Below, piece by piece: positions 13,180 to 21,720 of a stretch of 64,000 bases of DNA. This DNA is from Cardinalis cardinalis (taxonomy: Eukaryota; Chordata; Aves; Passeriformes; Cardinalidae). Every line of letters starts with the position of its first letter. The stretch's first letter is position 1. The DNA is taken from positions 1,984,001 to 2,048,000 of the forward strand of contig JACDOX010000044.1 of NCBI GenBank assembly GCA_014549065.1, given 5' to 3'. The notes beneath the pieces were generated by a model, which was not told the DNA's origin, did not search any database, and saw only the letters and a list, made by a program, of their open reading frames with translations. The position numbers were made by a program, and so were the translations under genes.

Positions 13180-14279
13180 CGCACTGCTCCCAGGAGAAGC
13201 AGGGGGGGCCGGTGTCCGCCGAGTGCCGGGGGAGCGGCGGGGGCCGGGGCGTAGCTGCTGGTCGCGGATGCCGCCCCGGAGCCGGGAGCGAGCAGGAACC
13301 TTTCCGTGGCAGGATAAAAATGTTGACTGTAGATAAGCGATGCGCAGGTGGGGACTGAGGGTTCTGTGGCGGCTCCGGCCGGTGCCCAGGGTTTGCTTTT
13401 GGGGTTTATGGGAAGCAGGTGATGCCGCCCAACGGCCTCGGCCTCATTCAACCTGTCCCCTGAACCAGAGTTCAGTCAGGGCACCTCGGCGGTCCCGGCA
13501 TCTCCCGTCCTGGCAGAGCCCTTGCCCTGGGAGGAAGGGAGCAGAGAAAACAAATAAAAGCTCAGAAACTTGCAGACTCAAACGCTTTCCCCTAGCCGGG
13601 GACGGAACTCGGAAAGCTCCGCTGGCACCCAGATGTGCGGGGGTGCTGGGTGCGGGCTCGGAATCCTCCCCGGCCACCTCCCGGCGTGTTCCGCCCCAGC
13701 AGCGGTGACAGCCTCAGTCCCGCGCGTTCCCCACGCGTGCCGGGGTCCCGCAGGCCGGGGGGCGACGTGGGGCCCGTCCTGTCCCCCGCCCCTGCCGGGC
13801 TCCGCCACCCTCTGAGCCAGAGGATTCTGCAGCGCAGCGTCGCACCACAGCCCGGACGCGATGCGCTGCTCGCTCCCCATCCCGGCTCCTGCCTCTGGAT
13901 AAAACTGCGTTTCTGAGCATCGGATGGGAGCAAAAAGAAAACCCCAAGAACAAGGATGTCGAAACACAAAAATATCAGTGGGTGGTTGGAGCTGAAATGA
14001 TACGAGCTGACCCGGTAGGGGCGAGGGATTTGCTTGTTCCGAACAGGTCTTTTAACCACCAATCTGACAAGGCGGAGAGGGGTTTACCGCGCCGGTGGGC
14101 CGGGTGTCCTGTTTCAGCGAGTCACGTACCATTAAAGAGGCACTTTTACAAGTTTGTGGCGAGGCGCTGAGGCATTCAAAACTGCTCGCTCGGGAGGAAA
14201 ACCCGCGGCGGCAGCGCTTGGGGAAAGGGTTAACCCGCTGCCCGCCCTGCCTGGGAAATGATGGTAAATTATCCGGCGC

Positions 14280-14400
14280 GTTCTCCCGGGGAAGAAATTA
14301 GACTTCAAAAGGGCTGGAGCCCTTCTGAATATATATCAAGCAGATGGGCTGATGCGCTGTCTCGCTGATGTGCCATTGATTAGCCGCCCCACAAAAGTGC
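14280..14400. promoter_or_regulatory. Candidate conserved noncoding element 3' of ATOH1
   Basis: An AT-richer window inside the GC block holds GACTTCAAAAGG (TCF/LEF-like on the minus strand), the E-box CAGATG, CCATTG (SOX-like) and TGATTAGC (homeodomain-like) within about 100 bases. It lies about 5.4 kb beyond the ATOH1 stop codon. Motif clustering suggests an enhancer; conservation has not been checked. Confidence 0.35.
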
Positions 14401-14848
14401 TGCAGCCCCGCTCGCCCACGGCGGGTGCGCGCCGCCGCCCGCCGCTCTCCGGGGCACCCGGCGGCGGCAGCGCGCCTCGGCGCTGAGCGGGGGAAAAGGG
14501 ATGGCCGCCGCAAGACACCGGGAAAGAAAGATGGGATCAGAGTGGGGAGAGCAAGGGAAGAGGGGGAAGAAAAAATAAAAACCCAAACCCAACAAAAACA
14601 AGGGAAAAAAACCCCACACGCACACAAAAACAAACAAACAAAAAAACCGGAGGAAAACACGGAATTAAATACAAAAAGGAATCTCTTCAGAAACGGCGGG
14701 GATTTGTTTTCCCACCCTCAAATCTCGCCTTCCCCGTCAGCCCGACTGAGAGCCCATCCCCGCGCTGCACAAGCTCCCATCCCGCGTCCCAGCTGCACTC
14801 CGTGCTGCAGCGGGAGCGACGGGCCGGCACCTCCCCACCCCGAGCAGC

Positions 14849-14863
14849 CTCGGTTAAACCGAG
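14849..14863. repeat. Short perfect inverted repeat, CTCGGTT-A-AACCGAG
   Basis: Two 7-base arms flank a single central A. Near copies of the same motif recur at 18252-18266 and 18361-18376, in the same GC-rich domain. Confidence 0.7.
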
Positions 14864-14945
14864 CCGGGAGCCAAAAGCTGCGGGCAGCGGCAGAGGACCG
14901 GAGCTCTTCCCGCTGCCCGACGGGGCAGAGGCGGCCGCTCCGGGA

Positions 14946-15010
14946 TGGGAGGCTGGGGGTGTCGCATCCCGGCTGCGGCACCGGGCTGGGAGGCTGGGGG
15001 TGTCGCATCC
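14946..15010. repeat. 41-bp-period duplication containing GGGAGGCTGGGGGTGTCGCA
   Basis: The block TGGGAGGCTGGGGGTGTCGC starts at 14946 and again at 14987, both times followed by ATCC. It is a two-copy direct duplication in GC-rich DNA. Confidence 0.85.
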
Positions 15011-16199
15011 AGCCCCAGAGGAGCTCAGTAGAAAGGCCTGTTCCCTTTTCCCGGGCCTAAGCAGGGAGGGAAAAAAGCACACGCCAGAAAGTCACCCACT
15101 GAAGCGTTTAAATGCTTCACCGCTCAAACCGCCTTTGACACGCCTTGGCAGGGCTCCCGAAGGCATCCCGAGCCATTCGATAGCACTTCAGAGGAGGCCT
15201 TTCTCTCTGCCCCTCTCTGGGCAGCCTGGAGATGGCCAGCGGCGGCAGCGGCAGCGCACCCATGGCACAGGTGCCGCGCAGCCCGCGGAGCCGCGCTGCC
15301 ATCAACTCCCGGGGACTCCTCAGAGAGAGTCCGCCTGAAGTTAACACGGGCTGGCGGCAGGGCAGCATGTGGCTTTCCGAGGCCCCAGCCCAGCTCCAGG
15401 AGGGCAGCCGGCGGCGCGCCCCATCCCGGCGGACACACAGCCCCGAGCAAAGCCCCTTCCGCGTTGTGATGACTTGGCCAGGGGCGGAACACTTGACCCC
15501 TTGTCCCCCGGCGGCTCCTTGCTCCAGCCTGGCTTGCCCGCGGAGAGGATGCTCCCCACGCGGGGTCGGCAGGGTTCCCGCCTCGCCCACGCACCACCCG
15601 ATCCCTGGCCACTTTCCCCTCATTTTTCTCTCCCGCACAGGCACTCCACGGGCACATGCGATGGCGGGTGCTCGGACACAAGGTCGACTCGTGCCGCGTG
15701 CCGGTGCCCGTGGATGGCAGTGTCAGCGGTGGGGCCGCGNGAGTCGGGCACACAGACAGACTCAAGCCGGGGGATGCCCCTGGCGGGGACGGGGCTGTGG
15801 GGCGCAAAGCTGCCGGGAGCGGGGGATTTCTGCGCGTTCATCGGTGCTGCAGCGGCTCGGACCCCTGCGAGCGAGTGCACGTGTGTGCATGCGGCCACGC
15901 GTGTGCGCGCCCGGGCGTGCCGGGCCCCGCGTGGGCTCGCCCATCCCTCTGCGGGCGCCTGCCCCTCCGCGCTGTCGGAGCAGACACGCTGGGCTGTTCC
16001 TGCGTATCTTTTTCTCCTCCTTTGTCTCCCTTTCTTTGGCTTTGACTCTTTCAGGTGCCCCGGCGGTGCCCTCGCGTGCTGCTGGTTGCTGGGAGGTGGC
16101 GTGGCTGCCACTGCGCTGCTGTTGTGCGAGGGGAGGGAGGGAAGGGGGCTTGAATGCTGGCTGTTGTGCTCGGCTGGGGTGGGGGGCCGCCGAGGAGGA

Positions 16200-16450
16200 G
16201 GAGGCCGATGATGATGATGATGCAGGGGAGGGGGTGACGATGGAGCTCACCGCGGGCGCGCAGCTCCCTGGGGAGCCGCCTGAAAAGCCGCTGCGCTCAC
16301 CAGCTGACAACGCGTGCTCCGCTCCAGACACGGCGCACCGCGGCCGGGAGCGAGGCCAGACCCCCCCTCCGCCCTCCAGCCCCCCTGTCCCCCCCATTGT
16401 CCGCCCCAAAGCATTGTCCGCCCAGCTCTAATTAAGAAACACTGGCCCCA
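16200..16450 (-). promoter_or_regulatory. Candidate ATOH1 autoregulatory 3' enhancer, B-like module
   Basis: The centre is an E-box CAGCTG at 16301-16306, which on the gene's strand reads TCAGCTGGTGAGCGC. It differs at one position from the published ATOH1 binding consensus (RMCAKMTGKY). It lies 3.47 kb beyond the ATOH1 stop codon; the mouse autoregulatory enhancer is known to lie about 3.4 kb 3' of the coding region and to depend on such an E-box. About 90 bases further on are two CATTGTCCGCC copies (CATTGT at 16395-16400 and 16412-16417), which are SOX-type sites, followed by CTAATTAAG (homeodomain). SOX2 input to this enhancer is known in the inner ear. Assignment rests on position and motifs, not on an alignment. 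Confidence 0.6.
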
Positions 16451-16716
16451 CGGCCAACTCCCCTTCTAACCCCCCACCCCCCCCGCCGTGGTCCCTGCGC
16501 TTTTCTGGTCTCCCCTCGCTGGGTTTAACCCTTTCTCCCCCTTCCCNTCCTCCTCCTTCTCCGAGGCCAGAGGTTGAGCGAACAGCAGCCGGAGAGCTGC
16601 AGGGCAGAGATGCGCCTCGGCCGCCGCGTCTCGCCCCTCTCCGTGCCCCCGAAATCCCCGCGCCGGGACGGCCGGGACGAGCCCCGCACCGGAGTTCGCG
16701 GCCGCGCTTCGTCCGG

Positions 16717-16724
16717 CTTTGATC
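16717..16724 (+). promoter_or_regulatory. TCF/LEF-type site CTTTGATC
   Basis: CTTTGATC matches the TCF/LEF core CTTTGWW. It lies between the two candidate enhancer modules. Beta-catenin acting through TCF/LEF sites in the 3' enhancer of Atoh1 is established in mammals. A single 7-base match has modest weight by itself. Confidence 0.35.
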
Positions 16725-16839
16725 CGCGCTCCGAAGCAGCGGAGCCGCCGNGCGCCTCGCACAAAGGCGGCTGCCTCCCCGAGCCCCCCCAGCCCCCACG
16801 CTCGTTTCGCACACCCCGGAGGACAGTCAGCGTTCAGCC

Positions 16840-17430
16840 AAAATTTAACGCTCGGATAGTGCGCTTCTGAGTCGCCCTTTTCAAATAAAAGCCCGTTTAG
16901 GATGATAAAATCCCACGAAGCAAACCGGGCGAGACTGCTTCCAGGGGCTGGTGCGCGTCCCCGCTCTTGTTAAAAAACTTTGCGGTAGTCTATACAAAAC
17001 AAACACTGTCGCAAGCTCAATAAAGCGATTTATCCATCTTCATTACTTAAAGAAATGTTGTCTCTTTGTTTGTTTGGGAGATATTAAGCATGCTTAGCTT
17101 GCAACACATAGTTGATTCCTTTGCTAGTATCTTGGATACTTGGATCTGACTTTGGAAGGTAGGAGCTAATTGCTAATAATGGAGAGAAAGGAACCAGCCA
17201 GCATAGCGGGAGTGGCCTGGCATATGGGGAATGAGCGGTCTGAAATACTCAATATTCAAGTTTCCAAAATATTAATGAGATTATAGCAACCTGCAGCTAT
17301 ACGTTACAGCTTGTTAACGGAGTGCGAGAGAGGGGGGCTGCCAAGCGGTTGTTATGCAAACTCTATAGCTGAACCTTAAAATGGGAATGCGGCTGGGTAT
17401 CTCTTTCAAAGAATAGCTAAAAAAAAAAAA
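16840..17430 (-). promoter_or_regulatory. Candidate ATOH1 3' enhancer, A-like module
   Basis: A sharply bounded AT-richer island of about 590 bases lies inside the CpG-rich block, 2.3-2.9 kb beyond the ATOH1 stop. It holds a dense set of developmental motifs: a forkhead-like TTTGTTTGTTTGGG (17065-17078), GCTAATTGCTAATAATGG (homeodomain), the E-box CATATG (17221-17226), ATTAATGAG at 17271-17279 (the CTCATTAAT core bound by POU4/BRN3 factors, on the minus strand), the octamer-like ATGCAAAC at 17354 and a TTTCAAAG (TCF-like) near 17405. In mouse the enhancer has two parts, A and B, within about 1.7 kb; this island and the module at 16200-16450 reproduce that spacing. Cross-species alignment would settle it. 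Confidence 0.55.
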
Positions 17431-18251
17431 GAAGAAGAAGAAAAAGCCCCTCAGACGGCGAGCGCTGCTGCGCTACGGCTGCGAGCACCAGCCGCGCCAT
17501 GCGGTGCGCTTGTCTGTCGGGGGAAGGGACCGAGGGAGCAGGGAGGGAGCAGGGAGGATTTTGATGCGCTCTTTTCCACCACCTCGCGTGTTCGCAGCCG
17601 CAGAGGCAGAGCCCGGGACGGCGGGGCGGAGAGAGGCTGCACGCACAGCTTCCACCCGCGGCCGGCACTGCCGGGACCCCTCAGCCACGGCGGCCGCCGC
17701 TCCCCCCGCGCCGAGCACATCCCCAAATTAAACCAAATAAACGAAAGAACGCCCCTAAAGTTGGTGGGTTTTTGCTCCGCCGCATCACTCTCGTGATGGG
17801 ACCCCTCGCGTGCCCCCCAAGATGCGAGACCGCCTCCCACAGCACAGAAATCAGTGCCGGTAACCAAAGCTCACCTACCCCGACAAAGCAGACATTTTAT
17901 TAGGAAGGCAAATGACCCTCCCGATAAACTTTCCACCTTGCGGGACCGCAGCCCGCTTCGGCAGGTACGGGCGGCGGAGCTGGCGGCGAGCAGGGCAGGG
18001 CGACAGCGCGGGGTTACCGGGGGGGCAGGTGCCCTGTTTCTGCAGGGGAAAGCGACACCCTCACGGGCTTCTGTCCCGCGGGGCCGCTGCCCCGGCCGCG
18101 CCTGGAAAACTGATCACCCTTCCGACGCCCCCTGCCAGCGTCACCTGCTGAACCCAGCGGGACCCCGGCACCAGCGCCGTTCCGGTTTAGCCCCCGCTCT
18201 GGTGTCACGGGCAGGCTGGGCTAGGCGTCAGCCAACCCCTCGCTCCCCTCC

Positions 18252-18266
18252 GGGTTTAAGCCGAGC
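18252..18266 (-). repeat. Copy of the CTCGGCTTAAACC motif
   Basis: On the minus strand it reads CTCGGCTTAAACCCG. It is related to the inverted repeat at 14849-14863 and to the copy at 18361-18376. Confidence 0.5.
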
Positions 18267-18360
18267 CCAGGGGCCACATCCTGATCCCCGGCGTCCTGCC
18301 GCGCTGCTCGCGTGTCCCCGAAACCCCGCCGGCTTCTCCGCCCGCTCCCAGCCCTTTCCG

Positions 18361-18376
18361 CTCGGCTTAAACCGAG
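18361..18376. repeat. Near-palindrome CTCGGCTTAAACCGAG
   Basis: Arms CTCGG and CCGAG flank a CTTAAA centre. Third occurrence of this motif in the GC-rich block 3' of ATOH1. Confidence 0.6.
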
Positions 18377-18383
18377 NAGGCTC

Positions 18384-18391
18384 CGTGGGAA
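18384..18391 (+). promoter_or_regulatory. RBPJ-type site CGTGGGAA
   Basis: The sequence fits the Notch effector RBPJ consensus YGTGRGAA exactly. It lies 0.4 kb past the predicted ATOH1 poly(A) site. Notch signalling restrains ATOH1 during lateral inhibition, so the site is plausible, but a single 8-base match can arise by chance. Confidence 0.25.
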
Positions 18392-18799
18392 GATCCGCTC
18401 GTGTCCCCGAGAAGAGGANGAGTGGGGAAGAAGGGAATGATGTGACCTGAGCGGCGGTGCGGGGACAGGCGCTACAGAACAGCGACAAGCTCCTTACCCT
18501 GCACTTGTTGCAATTACCCGGTTCCGCTGGGAACTGCGGGACGAGAACGGGACGGGGTCCCGGCGGCGCAGGGAGCGGAGGGAGCGCTGCTCCACGCGGG
18601 GCAGAGCCCGCCCCGCACTCCGGCCCCGGGTCCGCCCGTCCCTCTGCAGGCAGCCAGCGCGCCCCGATGGGAGCATCGCCCCCGGCTCTGAACCTCTCAC
18701 CCCCGCCGCGGAGTTTGACACCACCCCGGCTCAGGGAAGGCGAAGGGAGAAGTTGAACCCGACCACGATTCGAGGCTTATTTTGTTTTGGGTGTTGTTG

Positions 18800-18828
18800 T
18801 TTTTTTTTTTTTTTTTTTTTTTTTTTTT
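18800..18828 (-). repeat. 29-base poly(T) tract (poly(A) on the ATOH1 strand)
   Basis: An uninterrupted run of 29 T lies just past the AATAAA on the ATOH1 strand, separated from it by only 5 bases (CGTGG on the minus strand). The true length may vary between individuals or be an assembly estimate. Confidence 0.9.
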
Positions 18829-19770
18829 CCACGTTTATTTGATCTCAAAAAAATTTCAAAATTAAAATACATAAAACAATGGCAGCTGGCGTTGCTAAAA
18901 TCAAAATAAACGATTTTCGTCGTAGAAAAGAATTTTTTCTTTAAAAAAAGAGAGAAGCAGAAATAATTGCAAACACTGCATAATAAATACGTTTCCTATT
19001 ACCACAAAAGGAAAATAAAACTGACATAAAAGTTTGACACGACAAAACCGTTTTCGTTTTTAAGAGAGCGTTAGGATTAAGTGGCTTAATTAAACATTGG
19101 TCTCNAATTGGCAGTTAGTAGCTTTCCTCTTGAAACTGCATCTTCAGCCGCTGATAAAGTGCTTGCGCCAAGTTTTCCCCCAAAAGACGCCGACATGGTG
19201 CTCTAAGGAAAATCCAAATTTTTTCCGCTATTTACAGGTTAAGACGGTGCGCTATTGACTTTTGCGTGTGTGTTTGTGNGCGTGTGTGTGTTTCCACAGC
19301 AATGCGACCCACGGCAGGATGGGTGTCCGGGAAGACGGGGGTGTCAGGGCGGGTTCACGGCTGGGTGGGGGTGGATGGCGCCGGCGGGACCCCCGGCAGC
19401 GGGGCCAGGCTTTCTCCCTGCGCATCACCTGCTCGCCGACGGGGCGAGCCAGGCTAAGGCTGCGAGGTGGCGTGTTGGCAGGAGGGAACGGCAACGACTT
19501 CTAGGCGAAAGAAACTTTCGAAGTGTAAACTAAAAATTAAAACACACCAACCGACCCTGACAGACAGGGCGGGTACAGTCACTCGCTAACAGCCATCCCC
19601 CCTGGACAAACCAGGNGCTGCCGGGGGTGGGAGACGAGGGGGCGGATTTCAAAGCGACCGAGGGGAGCCGATGCCGTCCGTGGCGGCACCGCGTCCGGCT
19701 GCTCACCCCACGGCGGAGTCTGTGCTTCGAGGGGCGGCCTTGCGGGGATGCCGGGGACGACGCCCCTGCC
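18829..19770 (-). other. ATOH1: ATOH1 3' UTR
   Basis: The DNA between the stop codon and the AATAAA changes from GC-rich near the stop to AT-rich distally, as expected for a 3' UTR and unlike the flanking GC block. The AT-rich part (18840-19250) is rich in A/T runs with few repeats. On the transcript strand 19155-19162 reads GCACTTTA, a full 8-mer match to the seed of the miR-17/93/106 and miR-302 families. The UTR end is inferred from the poly(A) signal only. Confidence 0.65.
18834..18839 (-). terminator. ATOH1: ATOH1 poly(A) signal AATAAA
   Basis: TTTATT on the plus strand is AATAAA on the gene's strand, and it is the only canonical hexamer I see between the stop codon and the GC-rich block. 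It would end a 3' UTR of roughly 0.94 kb. The genomic A run starts 5 bases later, closer than the usual 10-30 base cleavage distance, so the exact cleavage site cannot be read. Confidence 0.65.
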
Positions 19771-20365
19771 TTAGCTGGCCTCATCCGAATCGCTGTAGTG
19801 AGAGCGGGGCGAGAACTCCCCGTCGCTCCTGTGGGACCGGGGCGACGTCTTGCTCCTCTCCTGCGGCGGCTGNCCGGGCTGCGACAGGAGGAGGGCGGGG
19901 GAAGGGGCTCTCTGTCCCATCAGGGCGCCCTCCGCAAAGGAGAAGTGCAGCGGGTCGAGCTGCACCGAGTAGCCCCCCGCGGCCGNCGGCGGGGGGAAGC
20001 GAGTCCGGCCGTGCCCGGGGGGCGACGCTCTGGGCGGCCCCGGCGGCGGCGCCGGCGGCCCCGGGGGAGCTCCGGCCCCGGCGGCGGCGCAGGGCGGCTC
20101 GAAGGGGGCCCCGCGGTGCTCGGCCTTGCCGGAGCCGTCGGAAGGGGCGGCGGGGCCGTGCAGCAGCTCGGCCAGGGCGCTGATGTAGATCTGCGCCATC
20201 TGCAGCGTCTCGTACTTGGAGAGCTTCTTGTCGTTGTTGAAGGAGGGGATGACATTGCGCAGCTGGTCGAAGGCGTGGTTCAGCCCGTGCATCCGCCGCC
20301 GCTCTCGCGCGTTGGCCGCCAGCCGCCGCTGCTTCTGCACGCCGCTCACCTGCGCCCGCAGCCCG
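19771..20365 (-). CDS. ATOH1: ATOH1, atonal bHLH transcription factor 1 (C-terminal 197 residues; N-terminus in gap)
   Basis: ATOH1 is a proneural class II bHLH activator. It pairs with E proteins on CANNTG E-boxes and specifies cerebellar granule precursors, hair cells and secretory gut cells. Visible residues 13-68 are the bHLH domain (20161-20328): basic region RLAANARERRRMHGLN, helix 1 to VIPSF, loop NNDKKLS, helix 2 KYETLQMAQIYISALAELL. The atonal-type basic region and near identity to vertebrate ATOH1 distinguish it from NEUROG, NEUROD and ATOH7. The end SDGEFSPRSHYSDSDEAS is the family's conserved Ser-rich tail, which in mammals carries sites controlling turnover. Residues 90-128 are a Pro/Ala/Gly-rich linker, apparently richer in these residues than mammalian ATOH1. 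The stop is TAA at 19771-19773. The frame enters the N gap at 20365; about 155 N-terminal residues and the start are expected there. The family gene is single-exon. Ns hit a Gly wobble base (19873) and a first codon base (19986). Confidence 0.97.
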
Positions 20366-21115
20366 NNNNNNNNNNNNNNNNNNNNNNNNNNNNNNNNNNN
20401 NNNNNNNNNNNNNNNNNNNNNNNNNNNNNNNNNNNNNNNNNNNNNNNNNNNNNNNNNNNNNNNNNNNNNNNNNNNNNNNNNNNNNNNNNNNNNNNNNNNN
20501 NNNNNNNNNNNNNNNNNNNNNNNNNNNNNNNNNNNNNNNNNNNNNNNNNNNNNNNNNNNNNNNNNNNNNNNNNNNNNNNNNNNNNNNNNNNNNNNNNNNN
20601 NNNNNNNNNNNNNNNNNNNNNNNNNNNNNNNNNNNNNNNNNNNNNNNNNNNNNNNNNNNNNNNNNNNNNNNNNNNNNNNNNNNNNNNNNNNNNNNNNNNN
20701 NNNNNNNNNNNNNNNNNNNNNNNNNNNNNNNNNNNNNNNNNNNNNNNNNNNNNNNNNNNNNNNNNNNNNNNNNNNNNNNNNNNNNNNNNNNNNNNNNNNN
20801 NNNNNNNNNNNNNNNNNNNNNNNNNNNNNNNNNNNNNNNNNNNNNNNNNNNNNNNNNNNNNNNNNNNNNNNNNNNNNNNNNNNNNNNNNNNNNNNNNNNN
20901 NNNNNNNNNNNNNNNNNNNNNNNNNNNNNNNNNNNNNNNNNNNNNNNNNNNNNNNNNNNNNNNNNNNNNNNNNNNNNNNNNNNNNNNNNNNNNNNNNNNN
21001 NNNNNNNNNNNNNNNNNNNNNNNNNNNNNNNNNNNNNNNNNNNNNNNNNNNNNNNNNNNNNNNNNNNNNNNNNNNNNNNNNNNNNNNNNNNNNNNNNNNN
21101 NNNNNNNNNNNNNNN
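20366..21115. other. Assembly gap (750 N) over the ATOH1 5' half
   Basis: An unbroken run of N. Mammalian ATOH1 has roughly 155 residues before the bHLH domain, so about 465 bases of coding sequence plus the 5' UTR would fit. The extreme GC content on both sides suggests a sequencing drop-out. Translations running through it are not evidence of a protein. Confidence 0.95.
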
Positions 21116-21720
21116 CCGGCCGCACCGGGGTCTCCTCGCCGCTGCATTCTCCGAGGACGCTCCGTCGCGCCCGCCTGGGGAAGCATCCTTTTCCTTACAG
21201 CCAAACCTCGGAGGCCCCGGTAAACTGGCCTCCCCACGCCTGGCGGGAGTAGCCGTCGGTCCGCCCGGCTCTCGCTGCGGCCGCAGCGACCCTGCCCGAG
21301 GTGTCGGTGCGGAGCGTTGCCCGCCCGGGACGGTGCGGACGGCGGGGCACGGAGCGCGGCGCTGCCGTGCAGAGGCTCGGCAGNGAAGCCGCCGAGGGAA
21401 CGTCCTCGGTTTTAGAGCGGTAATCCCGGGGACACGCGGGAAGCTNACGCGGGACCCGGTAGGTGAGAAGCGGTGGCGTTTGCAGCCGGGACAGCAGCAC
21501 ATTGCCCCCGGAGCTGCCACGATTTCGGCAGGGTCCCGATCCCCCGCGAGCGAGTCCTTTTGTTGGCCAACAATAGCCGGCCAAAGGTGGTGGAGAGGGA
21601 AATAGCTCCGTGCACGCATCTTAACTTTCCTTCCGCGCTGCCTCCCCTCCCGCCACCGCCGCCACCGCCGCCTGCCTGGAGAGGAGAAGTGGAGGTTTGC
21701 CCGTGTGAATAGGCGTGTGG
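21116..21720 (-). promoter_or_regulatory. ATOH1: ATOH1 5' flank / CpG-rich promoter region
   Basis: GC- and CpG-dense DNA lies immediately upstream of the gap on the gene's strand and probably carries 5' UTR and promoter sequence. I see no TATA box here; the core promoter may be in the gap. Recognisable pieces are the palindrome TGTTGGCCAACA (21561-21572), overlapping a SOX-type AACAAT, and a CCGCCA-repeat stretch near 21653-21675. The long minus-strand frame that continues into the gap is not supported as coding, because its residues do not resemble ATOH1. Confidence 0.5.

Larger units (their letters stand above)
13180..18780. other. GC- and CpG-rich block 3' of ATOH1
   Basis: From about 13180 the composition changes abruptly to GC-rich, CpG-dense DNA and stays so, apart from AT-richer windows at about 14280-14400 and 16850-17430, up to the ATOH1 3' UTR. 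The many long frames on both strands come from the low stop-codon frequency at this composition. They overlap each other, have no domains and are rich in Arg, Pro and Ala. CpG-dense domains around developmental transcription factor genes are common and are often Polycomb-regulated in vertebrates. That is an inference for this locus. Confidence 0.6.

Noticed and set aside
13340..15082. Many 100-211-codon frames in the 13.3-15.1 kb GC block
   Set aside because: Mutually overlapping, Arg/Pro/Gly-rich chance frames. The Lys/Gln-rich part at 14570-14650 comes from an A-rich run.
15232..16431. 399-codon plus-strand open frame
   Set aside because: Lies in CpG-rich DNA where stops are rare, overlaps equally long frames on both strands, is Arg/Pro/Ala-rich without domains and covers the candidate enhancer E-box. 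No splice or homology support.
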